Positions 7,436-16,103 are shown, counted from the first letter of the stretch. The stretch is 22,192 nt of DNA from an uncultured Anaerococcus sp. (GCA_900550345.1 URRX01000006.1:1-22192), one strand, 5' to 3'. Program-made: numbers and translations. The notes: generated by a model not told the origin, from the sequence alone.

Positions 7436-8371
7436 TTATTTTACTAATTCTAATGGTGAGTCTACTTTTTCTTCTACTTTTTCACCTTTTAGATATTTTA
7501 CTGCAGTTTCTAGGGCTATTTTTCCCATTTCTTTTGGTTTTTGTGCAACTGTTGCTGTCATTGATCCTTCTTTTACTGCATTTATTGCATCTTCGTTTCC
7601 ATCAAATCCAACTAAAACTATATCTTTTCCGCTTGCTTTTATTGCTTCGCTTGCTCCTAGTGCCATTTCATCATTTTGGCAAAATACTGCTTTTACATCT
7701 GGTTGAGCTTGGAGTAAATTTTCCATTACTGTCATTCCTTCAGCTCTATCGAAGTTTGCTGTTTGGCTTGCCGCTAGGTCAATTTTTCCATCTGTTGCTT
7801 TTTTAAATCCTTCTCCTCTTTCACGAGTTGAACTTGCTCCAGGAATTCCTTCTAGTTGAATTACTTTCGCATCTTTTCCTGCTTTTTCTAAAATAAATTC
7901 TCCAGCAAGTTTTCCACCTTCAATGTTATTGCTTGAAATAAAGCTTACAACTTCTCCTTCGTCTGAACTTCTATCTACACAAATTACAGGGATGTTTGCC
8001 TCATTTGCTTTTTTTACTGATGATGATATTGCTGTTGAATCTACTGGATTTATTATTATTAAATCTACTTTTTGTGTTATTAAATCTTCAACTTGGTTAT
8101 TTTGTGATGATGAATCATTTTGTGCATCTGTTATTACTGTTTCAACATCTTTATCTTTTGCAGCTTCTTCTACTCCCTCTCTAATTGATACGAAAAATGG
8201 GTTGTTTAATGTTGATAAGGCAACTCCAACTTTTAATTTTCCATCTTTTGCTTTTTCTTCTTTTTTTGTATTTGATGAATTATCTTTTGTATCTTGTCCT
8301 TCAATGCTACAAGCTGTAAATGTAAAGATAGCTATGGCCAAAACAGCCAATAATTTTCTAAATTTTTTCAT
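7436..8371 (-). CDS. rbsB: D-ribose ABC transporter, substrate-binding lipoprotein
   Basis: A 311-residue lipoprotein with a charged, hydrophobic signal (MKKFRKLLAVLAIAIF) and lipobox ending at C21, then a short Ser/Asn/Lys linker and a periplasmic-binding-protein type 1 fold. Positions known to contact ribose in E. coli RbsB are recognisable: NPFF (57-60), VDRSS with D133/R134, STRERGEGF (181-189), CQNDEMALG with N233, VGFDG with D257, and TVAQKP with Q277. It captures ribose outside the membrane and delivers it to RbsC. It is the last gene of the rbs operon, 10 nt after rbsC, with AGGAG before the ATG. Specificity is strongly supported by the operon. Confidence 0.95.
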   Translation of the reverse strand: MKKFRKLLAVLAIAIFTFTACSIEGQDTKDNSSNTKKEEKAKDGKLKVGVALSTLNNPFFVSIREGVEEAAKDKDVETVITDAQNDSSSQNNQVEDLITQKVDLIIINPVDSTAISSSVKKANEANIPVICVDRSSDEGEVVSFISSNNIEGGKLAGEFILEKAGKDAKVIQLEGIPGASSTRERGEGFKKATDGKIDLAASQTANFDRAEGMTVMENLLQAQPDVKAVFCQNDEMALGASEAIKASGKDIVLVGFDGNEDAINAVKEGSMTATVAQKPKEMGKIALETAVKYLKGEKVEEKVDSPLELVK

Positions 8372-8381
8372 GTTTTTTCTC

Positions 8382-9326
8382 CTATTTATTTCTTTTTCTG
8401 TCTATTAGAACTGCGATTAAGATTACAATTCCTTTTACTATTTGTTGATAGAAACTTGAAACTCCCAATAAGTTTAGTCCGTTATTTAGAACTCCTAAAA
8501 TTAAAATTCCTATTAATGTTCCTGTTAATGATCCGCTTCCACCAGTCATACTTGTTCCACCTAATACAACGGCTGCTATAGCATCCATTTCGTAGGCAGA
8601 TCCTGCTGTTGGTTGAGCTGAATTTAATCTTGATGTAAGTACAAGTCCTGACAAAACTGCCATCAAAGCACTTATTATATATACAAAAGTTTTTGATTTT
8701 GCTATATTTATTCCTGATATGAAACTTGCTTTTTCATTTCCTCCTACAGCAAATATTTTTCTACCGTAGGATGTTTTGTTTAAAAGCATCCATAATATTA
8801 AATAAACTATTATAAATAAGATTACTTGGAAAGGAATTCCAAAAATTTGTCCTTTTCCTAAAAATTGAAAGGCAAAATCATCTTTTTGTCCCGCTATTGG
8901 TCTTCCATCCATTAAAACTAAGGTTAGCCCTCTAAATATTGTCATTGTTGCAAGGGTTACTATAAATGGTGCAAGTTTTCCTTTTGTAATTAATAAACCA
9001 TTTATTAATCCCAAAATAAGGCCCAACAAAATTGCAATTATTATTGCAAGTATTGTGCTTATTCCACTTTGCATAAGCCAGGCAAATACTGCTGAGCTTA
9101 ATGCGAGAGTTGATCCAACTGAAAGATCTATTCCTCCAGTCAAAATTACAAAGGTCATCCCTAAAGCTACAAAACCATTTATTATTAATTGTCTCATTAA
9201 GTTTAATAAGTTACTTACTTGCAAAAATGCTGGATTTAGTACACTTACAAAACATATTAAAATTAATAAAGCAAGTATTGTGCCAAGATTTTGATTTTCT
9301 TTAAATCGATTTTTTATATTGGTCAT
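8382..9326 (-). CDS. rbsC: D-ribose ABC transporter, permease
   Basis: A 314-residue polytopic membrane protein with about eight to ten hydrophobic segments, of the BPD_transp_2 (ribose/xylose/galactose permease) family. Typical stretches are LTGGIDLSVGSTLALSS (63-79), FIVTLATMTIFRGL, AVGGNEKASFISGI, and AIAAVVLGGTSMTGGSGS with the Gly-rich segment after it. It forms the membrane channel with RbsA as ATPase. Its ATG overlaps the rbsA stop by 4 nt (ATGA), so it is translationally coupled. Family and role are firm. Confidence 0.95.
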   Translation of the reverse strand: MTNIKNRFKENQNLGTILALLILICFVSVLNPAFLQVSNLLNLMRQLIINGFVALGMTFVILTGGIDLSVGSTLALSSAVFAWLMQSGISTILAIIIAILLGLILGLINGLLITKGKLAPFIVTLATMTIFRGLTLVLMDGRPIAGQKDDFAFQFLGKGQIFGIPFQVILFIIVYLILWMLLNKTSYGRKIFAVGGNEKASFISGINIAKSKTFVYIISALMAVLSGLVLTSRLNSAQPTAGSAYEMDAIAAVVLGGTSMTGGSGSLTGTLIGILILGVLNNGLNLLGVSSFYQQIVKGIVILIAVLIDRKRNK

Positions 9327-10804
9327 ATTTTTCCTCCTGTGGCAAGGGTCATTACTTTTTCTTGACTTGCATTATCGCTTGAAATTTCTCCTTGCATTTT
9401 TCCTTCATATATTACATAAATTCTATTTGATAGGCTAAGTAGTTCTGGCAAATCGCTTGATATAAGTATGATTGATACGCCTTTTTTTGTTAAATCTTTT
9501 ATAAGGTCATATATTTCTCTTTTTGCTCCTACGTCTACCCCCTTGGTTGGTTCATCCAAAATTAAAATTTCTGGATTTATGGCATACCATTTTGCAAAAA
9601 CAACTTTTTGTTGGTTTCCTCCAGATAAATCTGAAACTTTTGATTCAGATGATTGGGTTTTTACTTTAAAACTATCAACTAGGCTATTAGAAAGATTTTT
9701 TTCTTTTTTTCTATCTATAAATGAATTTTTTGAAAATTTATCAAAGTTTAATAAAGAAATATTTTCTCTAATTGATTCATCTAGGATGAGTCCTTCTTCT
9801 TGCCTATTTTCTGTCACAAAACCAATTTTATTTTTTATGGCATCAATTGGTTTATTAATCTCGACTTTTTTCCCATCAATAAAAACTTCTCCCTTATCTT
9901 TTGGGTCAAGTCCAAAGACAGATCTCATAATTTCAGTTCTTCCTGCTCCCATAAGACCAGAAATTCCCAAAACTTCACCTTTTTTCGCCTTTATATTTAT
10001 ATTTTCAAAATATCCTTTTCTACTGAAATCTTTTATTTCAATTTTTACATCAGATATTTCAGCATCCATTTGAGGATAAAAATCTCCAATGTCACGACCT
10101 ACCATGGCAGAAACCACTTCTTTTTCACAAGTTTGGTTTGTATTCATCAATGATACAGATTTTCCATCTCTCATTACTGTAATTTTATTGGTCAAAGAAA
10201 AAATTTCTTCCATCCTATGAGAAATATATATCATAGAAACTTTTTGATCTCTAAGTATTTTTATTAATTTAAACAATTTATCAATTTCATTATTGGTTAG
10301 GGCAGATGTTGGTTCGTCAAGGATTAATACATTTACCTTGTTCAAATTCGCCTTGGCAATTTCCATCATTTGCCTTTGGCCTACTGATAATTTTGAAACT
10401 TTTGTATCTGGATCTATATCTAGGTCAAATTTTTTTAGAAGTTCTATGGATTTTTTTCTCATAGAATCTTTGTCAAGAAAAATCCCCTTCCTAATTTCAT
10501 TGTTCATAAAAATATTGTCCATGACAGTAAGATCTGGCCAATCTGATAATTCTTGGTGGATAAAACTTATGCCATATTTTTTGGCATCGTTAGTATTATC
10601 AATTTCAACTTTTTTCCCATCAATTAATATTTCTCCCTTATCTTTTGTCAAAACTCCAGATAAAATATTCATCAGTGTAGATTTTCCTGCCCCATTTTCT
10701 CCAACCAAGGCATGAACTTCTCCTTCATTTAGGGTAAAGTCTACTCCCTTTAGGACGTCATTTTTTCCAAAAGATTTGTAAATATCTTTCATTTCAATTT
10801 TCAT
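9323..10804 (-). CDS. rbsA: D-ribose ABC transporter, double ATP-binding protein
   Basis: A 493-residue ATPase with two tandem ABC domains, as in the CUT2 sugar importers. Domain 1 has Walker A GENGAGKST (35-43), signature LSVGQRQ (139-145) and Walker B ILDEPTSALT (161-170). Domain 2 has a degenerate Walker A (GLMGAGRTE), the LSGGNQQK signature and ILDEPTKGVDVGAK. The family normally has this degenerate second P-loop, so it is not a defect. It powers ribose uptake by RbsB/RbsC from the cytoplasmic face. It lies 9 nt after rbsD with GGAGG before the ATG. Identification is firm. Confidence 0.96.
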   Translation of the reverse strand: MKIEMKDIYKSFGKNDVLKGVDFTLNEGEVHALVGENGAGKSTLMNILSGVLTKDKGEILIDGKKVEIDNTNDAKKYGISFIHQELSDWPDLTVMDNIFMNNEIRKGIFLDKDSMRKKSIELLKKFDLDIDPDTKVSKLSVGQRQMMEIAKANLNKVNVLILDEPTSALTNNEIDKLFKLIKILRDQKVSMIYISHRMEEIFSLTNKITVMRDGKSVSLMNTNQTCEKEVVSAMVGRDIGDFYPQMDAEISDVKIEIKDFSRKGYFENINIKAKKGEVLGISGLMGAGRTEIMRSVFGLDPKDKGEVFIDGKKVEINKPIDAIKNKIGFVTENRQEEGLILDESIRENISLLNFDKFSKNSFIDRKKEKNLSNSLVDSFKVKTQSSESKVSDLSGGNQQKVVFAKWYAINPEILILDEPTKGVDVGAKREIYDLIKDLTKKGVSIILISSDLPELLSLSNRIYVIYEGKMQGEISSDNASQEKVMTLATGGKI

Positions 10805-10813
10805 AAAATCCTC

Positions 10814-11206
10814 CTAAAAGATATTTTTTGATCTTAAAATTATATTTGAATAAGGTGTATCTTCCCCGGTCCTTATTACAAATTTCACATCTTTTAATTT
10901 TTTCTTAAAATCTTCATGAGATATATAAGTACATTCACAATCTGGCAAAAGATTTTTTATATCTTTTTCTTGCTTTCGATTATTTTCTTTAATTTCTTCA
11001 GCCAAATAATAATATTCACAGCCAAAATCTTCTAGTAAAACTTCTAAAACATGGATAAATTTAGGCTCTCCCAGTTTTAGAGCTAAGTCTATTTTTTTAT
11101 CAGGATCAATTGGCAAACCACAATCTCCGATTGCTATTAAGTCCGTATGACCCAAATCAGAAAGTCTTTTTGAAATTTCGCTGTTTAATATTCCTTTTTC
11201 TTTCAT
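10814..11206 (-). CDS. rbsD: D-ribose pyranase
   Basis: A 130-residue cytosolic enzyme that interconverts the beta-pyranose and beta-furanose forms of ribose so that the furanose can be phosphorylated. The N-terminus MKEKGILNSEISKRLSDLGH has the conserved catalytic H20, followed by DLIAIGDCGLPI with D28. The C-terminal PYSNIILRS matches the usual PYANIIL end of the family, whose Tyr and Asn bind the sugar. Length is normal. Its start overlaps the rbsK stop by 4 nt, coupling the pyranase to the kinase. Firm. Confidence 0.95.
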   Translation of the reverse strand: MKEKGILNSEISKRLSDLGHTDLIAIGDCGLPIDPDKKIDLALKLGEPKFIHVLEVLLEDFGCEYYYLAEEIKENNRKQEKDIKNLLPDCECTYISHEDFKKKLKDVKFVIRTGEDTPYSNIILRSKNIF

Positions 11207-12096
11207 ATTTCTTTCCTTTCAAAATTATTCACATCATCAAGGCTTGGAATTGAAATACTAGCTCCTTTTTTTGTAACCGATAAGGCTGAAGCCTTGCTTG
11301 CAATTTCCATAGCTTCTTTTATATCTTTTCCTTGGTAAAGTTGAGAAACGAAAAATCCTGTAAAGGTGTCGCCTGCTCCTGTGGAATCAATAGCCTTAAC
11401 CTTGAAAGAATCTTGTTCTATTTTTTCATTTTTATCTATAAAAATTGACCCCTTGCTTCCCAAAGTCATAACTATTTTTAAATTTGGATAAGTATTTTTA
11501 AAATAAGCAATTTTCTCATCGTTTGTATTTTTTCCACTAATGCTTGCCGCCTCGTGTTCATTTACCAAGATAAGATCGATTTTTTCATAATCAAATTCCT
11601 TTATCCTATCTGTTATAGGTGAAGGATTCAATACTATTTTCATATTTTTCTCATAGGCTCTATCAATCAAATATTTCATAGAATTAATTTCATTTTGTAA
11701 AACTAAAACATCATTTTCTCCAAAGTCTTCCAAAACTTGGTCTATAAATTTCTCATCATTATCAAAATTAGCTCCCTTATAAAGGACAATTGAATTTTCT
11801 CCCTTATCATCAACTTGAATTATAGCGTTTCCAGTTGATTTTTTAGATTTTTTTATGTATTTAGTATCTACATTTTCTTTTTCCAAATAGTCTATCAAAA
11901 ATTCTCCATCATCGCCTATGCTTCCAGCGTGATAAACCTTATCAAAACTTTTAGCCAAGGCAACCGATTGATTTAAACCCTTACCACCAGGTCTTTTATC
12001 AATACTTTTTGCGCTAATAGTTTCTCCAGGTTTTACAATTTCTTCGACCCTAAAAAATATATCAATATTTAAAGAACCAAAATTAAGTATCTTCAT
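11203..12096 (-). CDS. rbsK: Ribokinase
   Basis: A 297-residue PfkB-family sugar kinase that makes ribose 5-phosphate from ribose and ATP. It shows the N-terminal NFGSLNIDIFFRVE segment, the sugar-binding PGGKGLNQSVALAKS (36-50), and the C-terminal anion-hole/catalytic IDSTGAGDTFTGFF (236-249) with D243 as catalytic base. The start overlaps the rbsR end by 14 nt. It is the second gene of the ribose operon, the same order as in Bacillus subtilis rbsRKDACB. The product feeds the pentose phosphate pathway and PRPP synthesis. Firm. Confidence 0.95.
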   Translation of the reverse strand: MKILNFGSLNIDIFFRVEEIVKPGETISAKSIDKRPGGKGLNQSVALAKSFDKVYHAGSIGDDGEFLIDYLEKENVDTKYIKKSKKSTGNAIIQVDDKGENSIVLYKGANFDNDEKFIDQVLEDFGENDVLVLQNEINSMKYLIDRAYEKNMKIVLNPSPITDRIKEFDYEKIDLILVNEHEAASISGKNTNDEKIAYFKNTYPNLKIVMTLGSKGSIFIDKNEKIEQDSFKVKAIDSTGAGDTFTGFFVSQLYQGKDIKEAMEIASKASALSVTKKGASISIPSLDDVNNFERKEI

Positions 12097-13084
12097 TTTT
12101 ATCCCCTACACTTTCTCCAAAATTTATAAAAGGTTCTACCATAACCTTCCTACTAACTTTCTTATTTTTTATCAAATCATCTGCCATTTTAATAGAGTAT
12201 TTTGCTATTTTTTCAAGATTTTGATCGATTGAGGTAAGTCTTGGACTAACAAGATTATTTAAAAATAAATTATCATAGCTTATCAAAGAAATATCATCAG
12301 GAACTTTGACCTTATTTTCAGAAAAAAACTTCAAAAGTCCGTATGAAGACATATCAGAAAAAGAAAAAATAGCATCAACATTTTTTTCCAAAAAATATGA
12401 TCCAGCCTCATATCCTCCCTCAAAAGTATAATCACCATGGATTATATTTGAAGAATTAATATAAATATCATTATTCATAGCAGCTTTAATAGCTCCAGAA
12501 AGTCTTCTAGAAGAATTTGCAGTAGATCTTGGACCAATAAGAATTCCTATATTTTTAAAACCCCTATCAATCAAATACTGCATTCCCAAAAGGCCTCCTT
12601 TTTCATTATTTCCAGTTACAATGTGATAATTTCTATCGTTAAAATCAACCTCATCTAAAAAAATAATATTATTTTTTTCAATCAATTCTCGGTCAATATT
12701 TTTTATATTTCTATCGACTATCAAAGATGCTGCAAAAAAATTACTATTTAAAATTTTTAAAAACTTTGACTTTTCTAAACCCTTATTATTTGTGTTATGA
12801 ATATATAAAAAATACTTATATTTTTCTGCATAATAAGTAAGATTTTTTACTAACAAGGAAAAAAATGGATTGGAAATGTCGGGAATGATAGCCATAATCA
12901 CATTACTTTTTTTACTAGCAAGAGCCTTTGCAAAATTATTTGCATTATAATTTAAGTTTTCGGCTGCATCAATAACTTTTTTTCTAGTTTTTTCAGATAT
13001 TTTATTGTTAGTATTATTCAAAACCATAGAAACTGTAGTAATAGAAACCCCAGCAAGTTTTGCAACATCTTTAATATTTGCCAT
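12083..13084 (-). CDS. rbsR: Ribose operon repressor, LacI family
   Basis: A 333-residue LacI/GalR-type repressor. The N-terminal helix-turn-helix reads NIKDVAKLAGVSITTVSMVLN (3-23) with the hinge region following (KVIDAAENLNYNANNFAKAL). The rest is a periplasmic-binding-protein-like effector domain. It is the first gene of the ribose operon, so it probably represses its own operon until ribose or a ribose phosphate is bound. The perfect palindrome TTAAAACGTTTTAA sits 13 nt before its ATG and is the expected target. The start has GGAG 7-8 nt upstream. Effector assignment comes from context. Confidence 0.92.
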   Translation of the reverse strand: MANIKDVAKLAGVSITTVSMVLNNTNNKISEKTRKKVIDAAENLNYNANNFAKALASKKSNVIMAIIPDISNPFFSLLVKNLTYYAEKYKYFLYIHNTNNKGLEKSKFLKILNSNFFAASLIVDRNIKNIDRELIEKNNIIFLDEVDFNDRNYHIVTGNNEKGGLLGMQYLIDRGFKNIGILIGPRSTANSSRRLSGAIKAAMNNDIYINSSNIIHGDYTFEGGYEAGSYFLEKNVDAIFSFSDMSSYGLLKFFSENKVKVPDDISLISYDNLFLNNLVSPRLTSIDQNLEKIAKYSIKMADDLIKNKKVSRKVMVEPFINFGESVGDKNEDT

Positions 13085-13096
13085 AAAAAAACTCCG

Positions 13097-13110
13097 TTAA
13101 AACGTTTTAA
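13097..13110. promoter_or_regulatory. Probable RbsR operator
   Basis: The perfect 14-bp palindrome TTAAAACGTTTTAA has the central CG typical of LacI-family operators. It starts next to the predicted transcription start of the rbs promoter and ends just before the rbsR ribosome site, so a bound repressor would block initiation or early elongation. I found no second copy in the window. Confidence 0.75.
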
Positions 13111-13118
13111 TCATTAAT

Positions 13119-13147
13119 AATATAATCTTTTATATTACTTTTGTCAA
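13119..13147 (-). promoter_or_regulatory. Promoter of the rbsRKDACB operon
   Basis: On the minus strand, a perfect TTGACA (13142-13147), 17-nt spacer and TATATT (13119-13124). Transcription should start near 13112, directly in front of the operator palindrome. This is among the strongest promoter matches in the window, consistent with a tightly repressed inducible operon. Confidence 0.8.
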
Positions 13148-13198
13148 TATTTTTCTCAAATATTTTTTTAAAATTTTTTTATTTTTTCGCAAAAAAAG

Positions 13199-13220
13199 AC
13201 TCTTGTAAATTTACAAGAGT
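13199..13220 (-). terminator. Rho-independent terminator after radA
   Basis: A perfect 22-bp palindrome (ACTCTTGTAAA / TTTACAAGAGT) followed on the minus strand by CTTTTTTTG. It ends the radA transcript before the rbs promoter, so rbs is transcribed on its own. Confidence 0.85.
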
Positions 13221-13235
13221 TTTATTAAAAATATT

Positions 13236-14609
13236 TTATTTTCCAAATACATCCAAAATAACTTCTTTTATATTTTTCATCTCTTTTATTTGAAGATTTT
13301 TGAATTCTTGTTTATCAATTTGAGATTTTCCTATATAGGCTTTTTTATATCCCAATCTTTCTAGCTCTTTTAGTCTGGATTTTATTTGCGGAACTTTTTT
13401 AAGCTCACCAGTAAGGCCGACTTCTGCTATAAAAACAGTCTTGTTATCAATTGGTTTTTTTAAATATGATGAGGCAATTGAAATCATTATAGCAAGATTT
13501 ACTGATTGCTCTCTCATTTTTAGGCCACCTGTTGCCTTTATTATTACATTTTCATCAAATAAATTAATTCCAGCTCTTTCTTGTAAAATTGAAATTAAAG
13601 TATTTAAATCATCTTTTCTTAAACTATCTCCAATTCTTTGAGGATAGGGCATAAATGATTTTGAAACCAAGGATTCTATTTCAATTTCTAAAAGTCTTGT
13701 CCCTTCTTTCATTACAGAAATTGCAGATCCTTCTACTTCTGTATCTCTTTCTGTAATAAAATATTCTGAAGGATTTGTAATTTCAATCAATCCTTCTTCT
13801 TGCATGGAAAATAATCCAACTTCTCCTGTCGGACCAAACCTATTTTTTGTACTTGTTAAAAGCCTTAAATCATCTTCATTTTCCCCATCCAAAAGTAAAA
13901 CCGTATCAACCAAGTGTTCTAAGGTTCTAAGCCCTGCCATTTCTCCAGTTTTATTCATATGACCTACCATAATAAAGGCTCTTTTTTTCTCAGGATTTTT
14001 GGCAAGGTCCACGCATTTATTTGCACATTCTATAGTTTGAGTTGGAGAGCCTTGTTTGTTATCAAATTCATTTAGGGCAAAAGTTTGAATCGAATCCAAA
14101 ATTATTATATCTGCATCTTTTTTCTTAATTTCACTTTCGGCAAGATCCATAGAATTTGTTGACAAAATCCAAATATTTGGAGAAATTTCTCCAATAATCC
14201 TATCGGCCCTAGATTTTATTTGCGATTCGCTTTCTTCTCCCGAAACATACATAACCTTAAAGCCATCTTTGGAATAAGAAGATGATAATTGCAAAAGAAG
14301 GGTAGATTTTCCAGCTCCGGGTCTTGCAGTTAAAATTGAAACAGAATCTTTTACAAGACCTCCTCCTATTGCCCTATCAAATTCTTCAAATCTTGATTTT
14401 ATTCTTTCTGATTGGTCAAGTTTTATTTCTTTTAATAATCTTGCCTCATTATCAGAATCAAGGGAAATAGGATTTTTTGATGAAGATTCTTTTTTTACAG
14501 TTTTTTCAACCAAAGTTCCCCATTTTCCGCATTCTGGACATTTTCCCGCCCAAACTCCTTGGACATGTCCACAATTTTTACATTCAAAAGCTTTTTTAAG
14601 CTTTGCCAT
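13236..14609 (-). CDS. radA: DNA repair/recombination protein RadA (Sms)
   Basis: A 457-residue DnaB-like branch-migration ATPase that helps RecA. Domains in order: a C4 zinc finger (C10, C13, C24, C27), a RecA-like core with Walker A ARPGAGKST (95-103), Walker B IIILDS with D162, the RadA-specific KNRFGP (245-250), and a Lon-protease-like C-terminal domain (TGGLKMREQSVNLAI and AEVGLTGELKKVPQ). The usual RadA P-loop begins with Gly; here it begins with Ala and reads like that of DnaB helicases. I chose the ATG at 14609, because AGGTGA lies 5 nt before it; a GTG at 14618 is part of that ribosome site. The start overlaps the ligase gene upstream by 14 nt. Confidence 0.95.
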   Translation of the reverse strand: MAKLKKAFECKNCGHVQGVWAGKCPECGKWGTLVEKTVKKESSSKNPISLDSDNEARLLKEIKLDQSERIKSRFEEFDRAIGGGLVKDSVSILTARPGAGKSTLLLQLSSSYSKDGFKVMYVSGEESESQIKSRADRIIGEISPNIWILSTNSMDLAESEIKKKDADIIILDSIQTFALNEFDNKQGSPTQTIECANKCVDLAKNPEKKRAFIMVGHMNKTGEMAGLRTLEHLVDTVLLLDGENEDDLRLLTSTKNRFGPTGEVGLFSMQEEGLIEITNPSEYFITERDTEVEGSAISVMKEGTRLLEIEIESLVSKSFMPYPQRIGDSLRKDDLNTLISILQERAGINLFDENVIIKATGGLKMREQSVNLAIMISIASSYLKKPIDNKTVFIAEVGLTGELKKVPQIKSRLKELERLGYKKAYIGKSQIDKQEFKNLQIKEMKNIKEVILDVFGK

Positions 14610-15912
14610 TAAATTCACCTACTGCATAATTTACAGAAAATTTCTCGCAAGCTTTTTTTGAATCTTCTTTGTAGAGTTTTTCAAATTTATCTCTCAAAGT
14701 TTCTTTTTCATCTACTAATTTTTCTATGCAAGTTAAATAAGATTTTTCATCATCACTTAATGCATTTTTTGAAAGAGAAATAAAATATTTTATCCATTTA
14801 TAAATAGTTTTATCTTCATATTTTGCATAAAGTCCTTTTTCACTTGCTTCTAATTTTAATTTTTGGCAAGTTTCATAGGTCATATTTTTAAAATCTTCCC
14901 TTAATTTATTTAAATTTTCTTCATTATAAAATAAACCTTTCAAAAGGGCTGGGAAAGAAATATTGTATGGATAAGGAACTGCATCAGGCATCCTAATTTC
15001 TAGGTATTTTTTTGCCCTGACATCTGGAAAAACAATTGATAGGGCATGGAAAATCATCTCATTTGAAAAGTCTTCATCCATTATTTTTTCAAATTTTGTA
15101 TCAGCCTTATAAATATCTTTTCCATTTTCATGAACAAAAATTATATCTGTATCTAGAATTTTTTCTGCATATTTTTCATATCCCATATCATCATCAAAGG
15201 CAAAATCATAAACACCTGTCCTATTTTTGTCGCAATATTCCCAAATTTCTTGGCGTAAATTTTTATCCTTATAAACTTCCCCCTCAAAAATATAGGAATT
15301 ATCGTAAAGACTATACATAAAGGCTGATAGGGCATTTGCTACAAAAAATTTCTTTTTAAAATCACCCTCATCACAATAATCAATGGCTGTTTGGACACTT
15401 GCAGTTCCCCTCATCATATTTAGGGCATATTTTCCAGCAAAGTCTGTAAAATATTTTTGCATATACCTATACCTATCTTTTGGAATAATATTCAAATCCA
15501 TAATTTTAGATTTAGGATGATAGCCCAAAGTTTCTAGGTATTGGTTTTTTTCTTCAAAAATCGGAATAATTTCTGTCATTATCTTTTTATAAGATTCATC
15601 CAAATCTTTTATATTTTTCTTTGCATCAATTGCAAGCTCAAACTGGCCAGCGGGTTCAAGATTTACAGCAATATCATCTTTTCGAAGGCCAAGTATGTAT
15701 CCGTCTTCCTCGTTTGTTACAATAAATCCTTTATGATTTAATTTTCTTAGAGTATCTCCTACTCCATTTTCTCCAAAATAATCATAGGAAAAAAGTTTAT
15801 CTTTATCTATAACAAAATGTTCCATTTCAAGGCCCATTTTAAAATTTTCTTTTTGACTTTCACCTGATTTAATATAGGCTACTATTTTGTCTTTTTTTTC
15901 TTGATAATTCAC
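14596..15912 (-). CDS. Glutamate-cysteine ligase, GCS2 type
   Basis: A 438-residue ATP-dependent ligase of the plant/alphaproteobacterial glutamate-cysteine ligase family (GCS2), not the E. coli GshA type. Landmarks are MGLEMEHFVID (26-36, metal-binding acidic residues), NLEPAGQFELA (84-94), MMRGTASVQTAIDY (146-159), and KKYLEIRMPDAVPYPYNISF with PALLKGLFYNEENL in the C-terminal half. It probably makes gamma-glutamylcysteine; related members serve glutathione or ergothioneine synthesis, and no second-step enzyme is in the window. The start is GTG at 15912 behind a strong GGAGGATAAGC site. It is first in an operon with radA, overlapping it by 14 nt. Family firm, exact product less so. Confidence 0.85.
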   Translation of the reverse strand: MNYQEKKDKIVAYIKSGESQKENFKMGLEMEHFVIDKDKLFSYDYFGENGVGDTLRKLNHKGFIVTNEEDGYILGLRKDDIAVNLEPAGQFELAIDAKKNIKDLDESYKKIMTEIIPIFEEKNQYLETLGYHPKSKIMDLNIIPKDRYRYMQKYFTDFAGKYALNMMRGTASVQTAIDYCDEGDFKKKFFVANALSAFMYSLYDNSYIFEGEVYKDKNLRQEIWEYCDKNRTGVYDFAFDDDMGYEKYAEKILDTDIIFVHENGKDIYKADTKFEKIMDEDFSNEMIFHALSIVFPDVRAKKYLEIRMPDAVPYPYNISFPALLKGLFYNEENLNKLREDFKNMTYETCQKLKLEASEKGLYAKYEDKTIYKWIKYFISLSKNALSDDEKSYLTCIEKLVDEKETLRDKFEKLYKEDSKKACEKFSVNYAVGEFNGKA

Positions 15913-15949
15913 GCTTATCCTCCATCTTTTAAACTTTCACTTAATTAAT

Positions 15950-15977
15950 AATATACCCCTTTTATACTTTTAATAAA
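15950..15977 (-). promoter_or_regulatory. Possible promoter of the ligase-radA operon
   Basis: On the minus strand, TATATT (15950-15955) lies 16 nt after a weak TTTATT (15972-15977), about 38 nt before the GTG at 15912. The surrounding 191-nt gap to the next plus-strand gene is very AT-rich and holds no small gene that I could support; no convincing plus-strand promoter was found in it. Confidence 0.4.
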
Positions 15978-16103
15978 TTTCTATAATTTTTTAAAAAAAT
16001 CTTAATCTTAAAGTTAAAATATAAATATTTTTTGGTTTACTAATACTTTTTCTTTATTTTGAAAATGTTATATGATTTAATTAGGAAATTTAAAGGAGAC
16101 GAA

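Noticed and set aside
7429..7806. Plus-strand open frame rich in Leu and Phe opposite rbsB
   Set aside because: It is the antisense shadow of a clearly coding rbsB; its composition simply mirrors Lys/Glu-rich codons and it has no ribosome site.
9468..10073. 201-codon plus-strand open frame opposite rbsA
   Set aside because: The minus strand encodes an intact double ABC ATPase here. The opposite frame has no recognisable domain or start signal.
9800..10153. Degenerate second Walker A in rbsA as a sign of damage
   Set aside because: A degenerate second P-loop is usual in RbsA/MglA-type double ATPases.
13097..13110. Catabolite-responsive (cre) element
   Set aside because: The palindrome lacks the TG...CA ends of the cre consensus and sits before a LacI-family repressor gene, so an RbsR operator is the better reading.
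14610..14618. GTG start for RadA three codons upstream
   Set aside because: The GTG is part of the AGGTGA ribosome site for the ATG at 14609, and the family normally begins MAK before the zinc finger.
16059..16103. Upstream TTG start for the first lipoprotein
   Set aside because: It would put 15 charged residues before a perfect lipoprotein signal. AAAGGAG is correctly spaced only for the ATG at 16104.
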